Shown piece by piece: positions 25,635 through 34,704 of a stretch of 64,000 nucleotides of DNA. Below the pieces are notes generated by a model. It saw nothing but the letters and a program-made list of their open reading frames with translations, had not been told where the DNA came from and did no database searches. The translations under genes were made by a program, and so were the position numbers. Each line of letters opens with the position of its first letter. The stretch's first letter is position 1. The stretch is from assembly GCA_965212205.1 (NCBI GenBank), contig CBDBUX010000011.1, positions 434,001 through 498,000 of the forward strand, given 5' to 3'. The DNA comes from JAHEJJ01 sp965212205 (GTDB lineage Bacteria > Bacteroidota > Bacteroidia > Flavobacteriales > Flavobacteriaceae).

Positions 25635-27374
25635 TTATCGTTTCAGTGTAAAATGACCATTCACTACACTTTCATTGATGAGTCGGGCACGGAACCAATA
25701 ATCCGAAGACGGCAGGGGCCCCCCATTAAAATTGCCATCCCAACCTTGTGAAAGTGGATCGATCTGCACCAGCAGTTTCCCATATCGGTCAAAAATAAAA
25801 ATGACTTCCAATGGATTTTGTGTAAGTGCGTCGGGCAGTATGAATTGCCAGAAATCATTTATTCCGTCACCATTTGGGGTAAAAAATTTAGGAAATCCCT
25901 GTAAGGTAAGATCCTGTTCGGCTATTTCCTGACTTATTCCGCAACCGTTTTTGTCGCGCACATATATCGTATATAGAAATTCTGCACTGGTCTCAAAGAC
26001 ATTACTGTCCTGATACGGTCCGTCGATATTGTCGAGAGCATATTCATAATCTCCCGGGCCATCTGCTTCCACCTCAATTCGGGTGCCATTGGGCAATTCT
26101 GAAAGATTAATGGCAGTTATGGATGCCGGCCCTGAGATGGTTACCTCGAAGGGTTGTTCCGCCACACATTCTACCGATGCACCAGACTGATCAATAGTGT
26201 TATAGGCTTCGTAACGATAATTCCCAGTACTCTCAATAACTACATCTGCCGAATCTGAAATAAGATTTTCATTTCCAAAGTTATCGATCTGGAACCACCG
26301 GTATCCTTCGGCCGTATCTGTCGAGCTAAGCGACAAGGGTAATTCATTTGAACAAAAAGCGAACTTATCCGGAAAATCGATTTCTGGTCTCAGGTCAACC
26401 AGTTCCCCGAATTCGTTAAAAAACGGGCCGCAGCCCAGGATAGTCGAAAAGGATTCTTGTATGCAGCCCACAGCCTGTCCTGCATCGTTAAAGGGTATGA
26501 TCCTAATGAAATATGTGGCGTTGGGCTCAAAGTTCAGGACTAAGGCTTCGTTGGTATTAAAAAATCCATCTTCGAGTACATCGGCATTAAATGGTGTGGT
26601 GCCAATCGTTACAATATATCCTGTGGCCTCAGCAATATCGGTCCATACCAGGTTTGGGGTCAGTGGAACATTCACAGCACCATTAGCAGGGCTCACCATG
26701 GTTGCGCAGCCCGGCAATGTCCCGAGATCCCCAGTGGTAAACGTCTGATTCGTGCAAGCTGCCGCTTGTCCGTTATCGTTGTAAGGGGTTATACTTACGT
26801 AAATGGTGGTATTTACTGGTAAATCCATTGGTGGTAGATAGGACAGCACATTTCCTATATCCTGATTTGGAACTATATCATCCAAACCCGGTGCGGTGCC
26901 CAATGAAATAAAATATCCTGTGGCAGTGGGGACATAGTTCCAAAGTATATTCGTGCCTATATTAACACCTGTAGACCCGTCGACAGGGTTTCTAAGTGTG
27001 GCGCAGCCTGGAGGTGTGGTTACATCGATAGTGGTAAATGATTCGGTGCTACATGTTATGGGTGGTATACCGGAGAAAAAGAAAAGCGTAATCGTAACAT
27101 AGATCTCTGTGTCATCGGGCAAACCCAATGGAGGGAGAAACGAGGTTGCATTTCCCACATTACGGTTATCTACAAGTTCTGTGCCGCCGGGTGTGGTACC
27201 CAAAGATACGAGATAGCCGGGCACGCCATCAACACCTTCCCAACTGATCGTGGTATTCACCGGTACATCGATATCGCCATCCTGCGGACTGGTCAAAACA
27301 GGCGACGGACATACCTGGGCCCAACTCGCCAGCGAAGAACAAAGCATAAAAAATATGAGGATTACCTTTTTCAT
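25635..27374 (-). CDS. Secreted T9SS type B protein with three Fn3/Ig-like repeats
   Basis: 579 residues, secreted by the type IX system. A signal peptide covers residues 1-20. Three homologous beta-sandwich repeats follow (22-115, 124-214, 223-311), each opening with Cys and an S/N-P-x-x-G motif. Then come an Ig-like region (about 312-480) and the T9SS type B ('gliding-motility-associated') C-terminal domain with FPKFFTPNGDGINDFW (494-509) and the closing GHFTLKR. No catalytic domain is visible, so it is probably an adhesin-like or structural surface protein. The neighbour upstream carries the same C-terminal domain. Confidence 0.9.
   Translation of the reverse strand: MKKVILIFFMLCSSLASWAQVCPSPVLTSPQDGDIDVPVNTTISWEGVDGVPGYLVSLGTTPGGTELVDNRNVGNATSFLPPLGLPDDTEIYVTITLFFFSGIPPITCSTESFTTIDVTTPPGCATLRNPVDGSTGVNIGTNILWNYVPTATGYFISLGTAPGLDDIVPNQDIGNVLSYLPPMDLPVNTTIYVSITPYNDNGQAAACTNQTFTTGDLGTLPGCATMVSPANGAVNVPLTPNLVWTDIAEATGYIVTIGTTPFNADVLEDGFFNTNEALVLNFEPNATYFIRIIPFNDAGQAVGCIQESFSTILGCGPFFNEFGELVDLRPEIDFPDKFAFCSNELPLSLSSTDTAEGYRWFQIDNFGNENLISDSADVVIESTGNYRYEAYNTIDQSGASVECVAEQPFEVTISGPASITAINLSELPNGTRIEVEADGPGDYEYALDNIDGPYQDSNVFETSAEFLYTIYVRDKNGCGISQEIAEQDLTLQGFPKFFTPNGDGINDFWQFILPDALTQNPLEVIFIFDRYGKLLVQIDPLSQGWDGNFNGGPLPSSDYWFRARLINESVVNGHFTLKR
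26442..27311 (-). repeat. Three tandem ~95-residue Fn3-like protein repeats
   Basis: Inside the T9SS protein, residues 22-115, 124-214 and 223-311 share the pattern C-x-x-x-x-x-P-x-x-G-x-x-x-V, GY(L/F/I)(V/I)(S/T)(L/I)GT and an E/Q-x-F-(S/T)-T ending. The DNA copies have diverged, so this is an old duplication. Confidence 0.8.
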
Positions 27375-27392
27375 AGCTATCGAAAAGGAGAA

Positions 27393-27409
27393 GGAATATA
27401 CAATATTCC
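27393..27409. other. 17-bp dyad between the two T9SS genes
   Basis: GGAATAT-ACA-ATATTCC, a perfect dyad 19 bases upstream of the ATG of the downstream gene and 17 bases past the stop of the upstream one. There is no T-run. It may be an operator or an mRNA hairpin. Confidence 0.35.
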
Positions 27410-27426
27410 AGCCTCTGTTTCAAAAT

Positions 27427-30132
27427 TTATCTTTTAAGCGCAAAATGGCCGGTTATCTCCCTTCCATCACCGAGTTGTATCCTGAACCAATAGTCCGACG
27501 CCGGAAGCGGAGTGGCATTATAGCGGCCATTCCAACCTTCATCGAGCGGGCTTATCTGTGCCAGTAATTTTCCATATCGGTCAAAAATGGTAATAAATGC
27601 ATCCGATTGAAACTGTTCATCAGCACCAGTGATACGCCATAGGTCGTTGATTCCATCGCCATTTGGAGTAAAGAATTTCGGATATCCAAGTACAGATATA
27701 TCCCGAGTACTGATCCCGCAACCATTTTTATCCCTCACATAGACCGTATAGAATCCAGGAGCAACATTGTCAAAAGATACATCGGACTGGTACGTAGCTC
27801 CATCCAGAGAATACTCATAATCCCCATCGCCACTTACCTGAATCTCAACACTGTTTTCATCTCTGAAATCATCGATCAGTATCTCCTCAAAGTTGGCCTT
27901 GTTCGAAGGCAGTACCTGAAAACTGTCTGTTTTTTCACATCGGATCGAAATACCCGGTAAATCATAGATAAATCCTGCGATTAAGCGGTATTGACCTATT
28001 TGCGGCACCATTAGTGTGGCTTCTTCCGAGACTACGCTCGTATTCCCTCCTTCAACTAACTCCCAGCGATAAAAGTCCATTCCTGCCGGCCCGTTGATCA
28101 CAAGTTCCGGGTTGTCTGTACACAACAACCATTCTTTCTCCAAATTGAAATCCGGACTTTCAAGAACCTGAAGGTCGATTTTTTCCACGCCCAGACATTC
28201 ATTGTCTAGCTCAAGTCTGGCATAAATGGTGGTATTTGTAGTTTCATATTGTCCGGGTAACGGATTTTTTTTTAAGGCCACATCGGTCGGATTATTATGA
28301 TAGCTGACCTCCAGATCGGGATATTCTGCTTGTGCGTAGGCTTCAAGATCAAAATCTGCGACCAATAGATTATCGGTGGCCTCCTTATCACAACTATAAA
28401 GTGTAAAATCGCTTTGGACTGCAAACGGATTCGAGAGAACTTCCAACTCCACTTGTCCGTAATTATAGCAGTCAAATTCATTGCGCACACGATAATACAA
28501 GGTTTGATTAAAGGGAGTGCTATTAGCATAGGCCTCCGGCGCGATTATGGGGTTCTCATTATCACGGTCTGTAATGCTTTCATAAAACTCGTACTCCAGT
28601 GTTTGATCGGGGATAGCGGTTTCGAGATTGAAAAAACTAAGGCCATCCTCACTTGCACCCGGGTCGACATCGCATTGCACTAAAATCAAATCTTCCGCTA
28701 TCGGTAAAGGGTTGACCTTAATAAAAGCCTCGCCGACGATGGGACATTCTGTAGGATCTGGAGTGGTAATAGTGACTACATAGCGGCCAGAATTGTCTAT
28801 TATAGAATTGCTAGATAGAAAAACCGGCCCTGTATTGGTTAGTACAACATCGTCCTTTTCCCAGGTATAAACCGCACCGGGGATATCATCGGTTTGTAAG
28901 GTAAAGTTTTCTCCTTCACACAATTCCAGTGATTTGCTGCTAGTACCATCTGCGTTTCTGATGATTGCCGTTTTATTAAAAAATGACTGTACAAATGGAG
29001 GAAGTCCTCCGTTGCTTCTGCCCGAGCCCAGAAACACTGCCTGATGTTCATAATTGGCTGCCATCCCAATTTCATCAGGCGAATGGATTACGCCCAGGTA
29101 TTGTGTGCCTGCCGTATAACTCTGCGCTATGGTTCGGTAAATTTTGCCATTAGCGCCTAATTGCAGGGCAGCCCTGAATTGGTTGCCGCTTGCAAGCATG
29201 GTTGCCGAGCCAGCAATATCGGCAGCCGAGAGATCGTATTGGTATAAACTGGATGTATGGCCCGATTCGCCTTGTTGGTCATTAGAGGCATGGACATAAA
29301 GCAGCTCTCCACTAGGGGAGAATTCCACTCCATAGGCCGCCGAATTTTCCCCGTCTATGACGATGGGCAACTGATTGCTCAATAAGCCGGTGAGGGCATC
29401 GAAATCATATAGATAGAGGCCCGAACTAACGTTGGCGCAGGCCACTTTGGTACCATCGGGGGATAACTTTAGATACCCCCTGGGATCTCCCAGATCTAAG
29501 TCGCCAAAACTTGTTTTTACAGAAGTCGGATTAACTCCCGAACTATTGACTTCAAAGGCGTGAAAAGTGTCAAGCAACCCTGGAGAGCCGTCTGCGGTAG
29601 CCAGCGTGAGCACCCAATATGTCTGCTCTACACAATCCTTGATCACTGCTGTAATCTTTTCTGAACAATCTGCCAGCAGGTTGATATTTTTATCAGTGAC
29701 TGCCCCAAGGCCGTTATTTAAAGACATATCGACCACGGAATAGTTTAAACCAAAGTCCGGATCATTTTCAAAAACCCTGGTATCTACTGTGAATATGTAA
29801 AAGCGTTGAGGATTGCCCGGGTCGGGGACAATAATGGCAGATTGGGTACTGGAGATGTCACCATAGAGCGCTTGACCGTTTTGCATGACGGAATGGGCAC
29901 GGTTGTAGACCGTTATACCGTCGGTATAGAATAGGAGGTTACCAAAATCATCCGATATAGTGGCACAGCCCTCAAATGTGCTTATCCTTCCGTCTTCCAG
30001 AGCAGTGACACTACCATCGCTATTGAATTCAATGCCTGCCCGCGTGCCAAAATACCAATTAGAGGTCTCACCCTGACCATAGATAGCCATAGTAAAGAGC
30101 CACATCAGACAAATATGTGCAGTTCTCCTCAT
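27427..30132 (-). CDS. Secreted T9SS type B protein with beta-propeller-like domain
   Basis: 901 residues from ATG 30132 (a TTG-led longer frame is less likely). The signal peptide is RRTAHICLMWLFTMAIYG. Residues about 24-400 show WD40/lactonase-like propeller repeats (YLKLSPDGTKVACANV, GVEFSPSGELLYVHAS). Ig/PKD-like modules (about 420-800) follow, and the T9SS type B domain closes the protein (YPKFFTPNGDGINDLWR, GHFALKR). It is probably displayed or released at the cell surface; no enzyme residues can be named. It begins 26 bases after the ABC permease stop, so it may be transcribed with that transporter. Confidence 0.88.
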   Translation of the reverse strand: MRRTAHICLMWLFTMAIYGQGETSNWYFGTRAGIEFNSDGSVTALEDGRISTFEGCATISDDFGNLLFYTDGITVYNRAHSVMQNGQALYGDISSTQSAIIVPDPGNPQRFYIFTVDTRVFENDPDFGLNYSVVDMSLNNGLGAVTDKNINLLADCSEKITAVIKDCVEQTYWVLTLATADGSPGLLDTFHAFEVNSSGVNPTSVKTSFGDLDLGDPRGYLKLSPDGTKVACANVSSGLYLYDFDALTGLLSNQLPIVIDGENSAAYGVEFSPSGELLYVHASNDQQGESGHTSSLYQYDLSAADIAGSATMLASGNQFRAALQLGANGKIYRTIAQSYTAGTQYLGVIHSPDEIGMAANYEHQAVFLGSGRSNGGLPPFVQSFFNKTAIIRNADGTSSKSLELCEGENFTLQTDDIPGAVYTWEKDDVVLTNTGPVFLSSNSIIDNSGRYVVTITTPDPTECPIVGEAFIKVNPLPIAEDLILVQCDVDPGASEDGLSFFNLETAIPDQTLEYEFYESITDRDNENPIIAPEAYANSTPFNQTLYYRVRNEFDCYNYGQVELEVLSNPFAVQSDFTLYSCDKEATDNLLVADFDLEAYAQAEYPDLEVSYHNNPTDVALKKNPLPGQYETTNTTIYARLELDNECLGVEKIDLQVLESPDFNLEKEWLLCTDNPELVINGPAGMDFYRWELVEGGNTSVVSEEATLMVPQIGQYRLIAGFIYDLPGISIRCEKTDSFQVLPSNKANFEEILIDDFRDENSVEIQVSGDGDYEYSLDGATYQSDVSFDNVAPGFYTVYVRDKNGCGISTRDISVLGYPKFFTPNGDGINDLWRITGADEQFQSDAFITIFDRYGKLLAQISPLDEGWNGRYNATPLPASDYWFRIQLGDGREITGHFALKR

Positions 30133-30158
30133 AGTGTTCAGGTAAACACCACAAGATA

Positions 30159-30992
30159 CTATAAATCCCTCTTTTTCAGCAAGGCATAGGATAGATAGAT
30201 AAAAATCGCCGTCCAACTAAGCACAATCACCATCTCATAGAATTGAACATGATAATCCAGGGCGATCTCCTCACCGATCTGATTGGCCACAGATTGTACC
30301 GCACCAAGCCGCGAAAATGGCTCCTTAATCAGGTTCCACATCGAATTTAAAGGAAAGAAACCCATTATGGCATCGGTGGTGTCCCCATCGAAAAATTTCC
30401 AACGTATCATTCCACGGACAAAGCCCTCAAAGACTTGCCACAGGATCAGGAAACCGAGTGCAAAAGCGGATCTTTTGACCAATATTCCGAGGAATAAACA
30501 GAAAGAAAAGAATCCTACCAATTTGATGAAGAATGCCAGTAGGAATTCGAGGTCAGAAAAAATGATCGACAGCTCGTTATAGTCCGAATAGATCAATCCG
30601 AGGACCATAGAAACGATGAATACAAAAACCGTTGAGATCAATGCAAAAGCGATTACCGTCAGAAATTTCGAAAGAATGAATTCCTTCTTTGAAAGCCCAT
30701 CGATCAAATTTTGCTTGATGGTTTTGTTGCTATACTCATTGGCCATCATTGATACGATGACAATGGCCAGGAAGAGTTTGAAGAAAGCGGTGACGAAGGT
30801 ATTGAAGTGCCAGATATAAGGAAAATTGAAAATCCCTTGTTCGGCCAGGTGAAATTTGACGGGGCCGATATCGAATTTAATGGCCGCGATTAAAGCGATG
30901 GAGGTAAGTAAAACAAAATATGATAGGATCAGGATCTTGCTCGACCGGTTATTCCAAAGTTTGATATATTCTATTTCCAGTAATCTTTTCAT
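30159..30992 (-). CDS. ABC-2 type transporter permease
   Basis: 277-residue inner-membrane permease with six helices: about residues 18-38, 57-80, 108-135, 150-172, 175-195 and 250-270. It has the short amphipathic N-terminus (KRLLEIEYIKLWNNRSSKIL) typical of the ABC-2 family of exporters. The substrate is unknown. The ATPase gene ends 21 bases upstream on the same strand, so the two form one transporter. A T9SS-secreted protein gene follows directly. Confidence 0.88.
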   Translation of the reverse strand: MKRLLEIEYIKLWNNRSSKILILSYFVLLTSIALIAAIKFDIGPVKFHLAEQGIFNFPYIWHFNTFVTAFFKLFLAIVIVSMMANEYSNKTIKQNLIDGLSKKEFILSKFLTVIAFALISTVFVFIVSMVLGLIYSDYNELSIIFSDLEFLLAFFIKLVGFFSFCLFLGILVKRSAFALGFLILWQVFEGFVRGMIRWKFFDGDTTDAIMGFFPLNSMWNLIKEPFSRLGAVQSVANQIGEEIALDYHVQFYEMVIVLSWTAIFIYLSYALLKKRDL

Positions 30993-31013
30993 AATGCGGT
31001 ATTCACAGTTGCC

Positions 31014-31919
31014 TCAAATGGACGACTCACCATTGGTCAGGGTCAGGAATTGTTCCTCCAGACTTTCTTTTCTTTTTACTAAATGCGATAGCACGATGCC
31101 TTTGCCAAAGAGCATCTGATTCAGTTCATCGGCGTTCATCTCTTCATTAAGAAAGACTGTCAGGATACCATTGGCACGTTCTGTCTTTCCAAATCTTTCA
31201 TCCTGCTCCAGGATCCGGTTCAGGTTGTCGAGGTCGGCCGTCTTCAATTCAAAGAATCCGTAGCTCGCCATCATCCCATCCACTTTACCTGAATAGAGTT
31301 TTACACCTTTTCTCAGAATTACTACATGTGTACAGACCTTTTCTACTTCATCGAGGAGGTGGGAGGCCAGGAGGATAGTTGTACCTCTGCCGGCTACTTT
31401 TTTTATGATTTCCCGGATCTGGTGTATACCTTGTGGATCGAGCCCGTTAGTAGGTTCGTCCAGTATGAGAATCTCCGGATCGTTGAGCAAGGCCGACGCG
31501 ATAGCCAGGCGTTGTTTCATTCCGAGTGAATAGGTCTTAAAAGGACTGTTGCGCCTACCCCATAGCCCGACGAGTTCCAGTTTTTCCTGGATCTTGCTTT
31601 CCGAAACCTCCTTAATCTTACATACCAGCCTGAGGTTCTGTACCGCAGTCATATAGGGATAAAAATTAGGGCGTTCGATAATAGCGCCAACCTTTTTCAA
31701 GGCTTCGTGGGTAGAGGCAGATCCATCAAACCAGCTAAAAGTGCCATTGGTGGTATTTACCACGTTCAGCACCATACCGAGTGTGGTCGATTTACCACTT
31801 CCGTTAGGTCCCAGGATGCCATAGACATTTCCTTTTTCAATGGTGAAAGAAAGATCCTTGACAGCGGTCAGGTACCCAAACTTTTTGGTCAGGTTACTTA
31901 CGGTTAGAATTTTTTCCAA
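31014..31919 (-). CDS. ABC transporter ATP-binding protein
   Basis: 301-residue ATPase partner of the ABC-2 permease. Walker A is GPNGSGKST (about residues 37-45), the signature is YSLGMKQR, Walker B with catalytic Glu is ILILDEPTNGLDPQG, and the switch is ASHLLDEVE. A C-terminal extension (about 220-301) follows the ATPase core, as in CcmA/NatA-type proteins. The start is TTG 31919; the first residues MEKILTVSNLTKKFG are the conserved N-terminus and no ATG is in frame nearby. The promoter is shared in the divergent gap with the gene at 32010. Confidence 0.93.
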   Translation of the reverse strand: MEKILTVSNLTKKFGYLTAVKDLSFTIEKGNVYGILGPNGSGKSTTLGMVLNVVNTTNGTFSWFDGSASTHEALKKVGAIIERPNFYPYMTAVQNLRLVCKIKEVSESKIQEKLELVGLWGRRNSPFKTYSLGMKQRLAIASALLNDPEILILDEPTNGLDPQGIHQIREIIKKVAGRGTTILLASHLLDEVEKVCTHVVILRKGVKLYSGKVDGMMASYGFFELKTADLDNLNRILEQDERFGKTERANGILTVFLNEEMNADELNQMLFGKGIVLSHLVKRKESLEEQFLTLTNGESSI

Positions 31920-32009
31920 TGGGAAAGATTGAATTGTTGTACTTTATAGTAACTTGACGATGAAATACTCAATTTGTTACAAAACGTGGTACTAATTATG
32001 CCCTAGATT

Positions 32010-33095
32010 ATGTCTGAAGAGCCATTGATGTCGAAAAAGAAGCCGGCCTACCCTGTTAGTGACCGCCTTGATGCCTATCTCGAGCAGTACAACCGTAAGA
32101 TTGAGATCCCGATTTTTTATGAGGATCTGCTACGATTTGCCGGATCTGTGGTGGTCTATGATGATGATGGTGAGGACACGATGTGGATCAGGGTATATTA
32201 TTCCGATTCGGAGCGACAGGAGATCGATCAAAGTCTGAAAAGAGTCTATTCTATACTACACTCCGATGGCGGGTCGCGCATTTTTCAATATCTCAATATC
32301 GACGCGGTCGATTTTTGCACGTTTGGAAATTCAAGGCCCTTCCGTATCAAGGTCAGGAATATACTCAACGACAACTTCCTCTATTTCTATGTCAAGAAGA
32401 CCGATGCTTCCCGAATCTATGGCCTGGAACTTGAGCATATGCTATCGCCCTATAACCTCAATTTCCTGGTGTGTAAAGATACTTTGATAGAGGAGCACAT
32501 TGCAGGAATACCCGGCGACGTATTCATAAAGGATATGCTACCCAAGTGCACCGAATCCGAAAAAGCACAATTGGCCAAGGAATTCGTAAAGTTCAATGAA
32601 CGTTGTATGATCAGGCTTTTGGGCGATATGCGTTCCTACAATTATGTGATTGTTCCTATGCACGATTTTGACCATGTGGTATACAAGATTAGAGCTATAG
32701 ATTTCGATCAGCAGAGTTTTGAAGGAAAACTCAAAGTCTACCGTCCCCAGTTCTTTAAAGAGAATTATACTATGGTTTCCCTGGTACAGGGCAAGCTTCA
32801 AAACGATTCGGTAGACCAGTATAAAATCGAAGAACGGTCTATAGTGGCTAAGCGTATTATCAGTTCAGGAAACCGGATTGAGCAGCTTGTTGAAATTTGC
32901 AAGGAAGACGATATATCGCTGCAGGAAAATATAGAAACCCTGGGTAAGCAGATTTATGAACTCACCTTGGATGTGCAATTTAAGCGGAGTAAAAATATGG
33001 GAGAGATCCTGGAGCTCGCCCTCGATTTTGTTAAACGTAATTACCAGGATGTAAGTATGAATCAAATCATCGACAAGAATATAAAGATTCAATAA
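32010..33095 (+). CDS. Conserved protein with kinase-fold-like motifs
   Basis: 361-residue soluble protein, family not recognised. Several segments line up in order with an atypical kinase or aminoglycoside-phosphotransferase fold. They are a strand ending in Lys (LYFYVKK, Lys129/130), a helix with Glu (YGLELEHML, Glu140/142), a hinge-like EEHIAGIPGD (161-170), a catalytic-loop-like GDMRSYN (Asp206, Asn211) and a metal-loop-like IDFDQQS (Asp231/Asp233). The last 90 residues are helical. This is pattern reading, not a database match. It stands alone, divergent from the ABC genes and convergent with the pRiA4b-like gene 12 bases away. Confidence 0.65.
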   Translation: MSEEPLMSKKKPAYPVSDRLDAYLEQYNRKIEIPIFYEDLLRFAGSVVVYDDDGEDTMWIRVYYSDSERQEIDQSLKRVYSILHSDGGSRIFQYLNIDAVDFCTFGNSRPFRIKVRNILNDNFLYFYVKKTDASRIYGLELEHMLSPYNLNFLVCKDTLIEEHIAGIPGDVFIKDMLPKCTESEKAQLAKEFVKFNERCMIRLLGDMRSYNYVIVPMHDFDHVVYKIRAIDFDQQSFEGKLKVYRPQFFKENYTMVSLVQGKLQNDSVDQYKIEERSIVAKRIISSGNRIEQLVEICKEDDISLQENIETLGKQIYELTLDVQFKRSKNMGEILELALDFVKRNYQDVSMNQIIDKNIKIQ

Positions 33096-33107
33096 CCGTT
33101 CTGGAGT

Positions 33108-33602
33108 TTAGTTCCAATTCTCGTCAAAATTGTAATCATCATAGTTGTCAGGTGCTTCGTCTATTTCGAAATTAGGATCGGCCTCAAATCGCTTCTCAGG
33201 TGGTGAATCGGGCAGTTCGCCAAAGCTGAACAGAACATTAGGATATGCACGGCCGTCTTCTTTTTTGACAATATCAGCCAGTTCCACGAAAAAGGTCCAA
33301 AGGCTCATATAGTCATAAATATATAATAGTTTGGGCTGTTGTTCGTTCATAACATCGCCCAGATGGGTCGCATTCATAAGTCTTGCAGGCGATCCAAATT
33401 CCTCCATATCAAAAAGCGCGATTTCCTCCTGCTGATTCCACTGTTCATCACAGGTGTAGAAGGAAGCCATCTCATTTCCTATGAATCCAAAAGATTGGGT
33501 AATCGTATTATGAAGTTCCTCAAGACTTTTATCCGCTTCGATCTCAATATCCCTGAAAATATCTTCATCGGCATCCAAAATGATTCTGATCTTATAAATC
33601 AT
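33108..33602 (-). CDS. pRiA4b ORF-3-like protein (IS1096 TnpR-type family)
   Basis: 164-residue acidic protein of the plasmid pRiA4b ORF-3 family (MIYKIRIILDADEDIFRDIE start, LHNTITQSFGF, SLWTFFVELADI). The family is named for a transposon passenger, but no transposase or inverted repeats are here, and homologs of this type are ordinary chromosomal genes in flavobacteria. Function is unknown. ATG 33602 was chosen over upstream TTG codons. It is the last gene of a five-gene minus-strand run that starts at 37603. Confidence 0.75.
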   Translation of the reverse strand: MIYKIRIILDADEDIFRDIEIEADKSLEELHNTITQSFGFIGNEMASFYTCDEQWNQQEEIALFDMEEFGSPARLMNATHLGDVMNEQQPKLLYIYDYMSLWTFFVELADIVKKEDGRAYPNVLFSFGELPDSPPEKRFEADPNFEIDEAPDNYDDYNFDENWN

Positions 33603-33629
33603 CAACAACAGATTTTCATCGGTCCAAAG

Positions 33630-34670
33630 TTACGAAGTTTTAATCGTACCCCTGGATTCGAGCAGTAAATAGAACTGAAGCCCGAACAGTACTGCGGCAA
33701 GTATAAGATGAATTGCCTGGCTGCCAAAAGGGAAATCGAAGTAGTACATGGCCATACCAGAAAGAATCTCTGCCAGGATAATAAACAGGATCATATTTAT
33801 TCTGGCCTTCCACAAACCGTGCTTATAGATAAGATAAGCGAGGAAAACATTGCTCACAAAGACTGCTATTGAAAAGGACCTATGAACGTAAAAGCTCAGT
33901 TCGGCCCCAGCCAGCCAGAGATTTTTGGCCTGCGCCCCTAACAGATCTATCTGCTGATCCACAAATTGACGGACCTGAGTACCCATCACGATTTGGATGA
34001 TGCTCAAAAACAGTACGAGAATAACCAGGATGGGGATGTATGGATGACTTATTTTTGCTTTTGGTTTCTCTCCGGACTTAAAAATAAGGAACAATAACAA
34101 GGCTACAATCACCAGGGCCATACTCATATGTAGTGTAATCTTAACAGGTTCCAATACCGAATAGACCACTGTGGCCCCCAGCCATCCTTGAAATCCCATC
34201 GCCAGAACAGCGATCCAAGACATCACCGTGATCAATCGTTTTGCGGGCCAGTAGCCAAAAGAGGCTATGGCCATGAGCAGCACAGCCAGTCCTGCAAGAG
34301 CGCCAAATAAGCGGTTGATAAACTCCGTCCAGGTATGGAAGGCATTAAAAGTAGCGTAATCATGGCGTGTATATTGCTCCCAGTTCAAGGGATTATACCG
34401 ATCTGATGAGTTAAAATCCGATTTAGCTACCCAAAGTGCCTCGTTCAGAATTATAACCTGGCCTTTTTTATATCCTTTTCCAGCATGCCATTCCAGTTCC
34501 TCGGCCTCAGTCGGAGGGATGTAATAACCGAAACACTTAGGCCAGTCAGGACAGCCCATCCCACTGCCGGTCATCCGTACTACAGCACCCGCGATTATGA
34601 CTAGATAGACTAAAACAAGCGAGGTTTTCGCCATTTTTCTGTAAAATCGCTTCACTTTTTCCTGCTCCAT
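33630..34670 (-). CDS. ctaA: Heme A synthase (COX15/CtaA family)
   Basis: 346-residue inner-membrane enzyme that oxidises the C8 methyl of heme O to make heme A for cytochrome oxidase. Eight membrane helices are apparent. Conserved histidines occur in FHTWTEFINRLFG, LHMSMALV, VHRSFSIAVF and AIHLILAAVLFG. The first periplasmic loop holds GMGCPDWPKCFGYYIPP, with the paired cysteines of the family, and the longer insert usual in Bacteroidota. The gap to the downstream gene is 27 bases. Confidence 0.93.
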   Translation of the reverse strand: MEQEKVKRFYRKMAKTSLVLVYLVIIAGAVVRMTGSGMGCPDWPKCFGYYIPPTEAEELEWHAGKGYKKGQVIILNEALWVAKSDFNSSDRYNPLNWEQYTRHDYATFNAFHTWTEFINRLFGALAGLAVLLMAIASFGYWPAKRLITVMSWIAVLAMGFQGWLGATVVYSVLEPVKITLHMSMALVIVALLLFLIFKSGEKPKAKISHPYIPILVILVLFLSIIQIVMGTQVRQFVDQQIDLLGAQAKNLWLAGAELSFYVHRSFSIAVFVSNVFLAYLIYKHGLWKARINMILFIILAEILSGMAMYYFDFPFGSQAIHLILAAVLFGLQFYLLLESRGTIKTS

Positions 34671-34704
34671 TCCTCGATATAACTAATAAATTATTATTGC
34701 TGTT

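Noticed and set aside
26442..27311. CRISPR-like or DNA tandem repeat
   Set aside because: The periodicity is at protein level (about 95 residues) with diverged DNA; it is a domain repeat in a secreted protein.
33108..33602. Possible mobile element, because the protein family is named after IS1096 TnpR and plasmid pRiA4b
   Set aside because: No transposase, inverted repeats or target duplications nearby; the gene sits in a normal minus-strand run.
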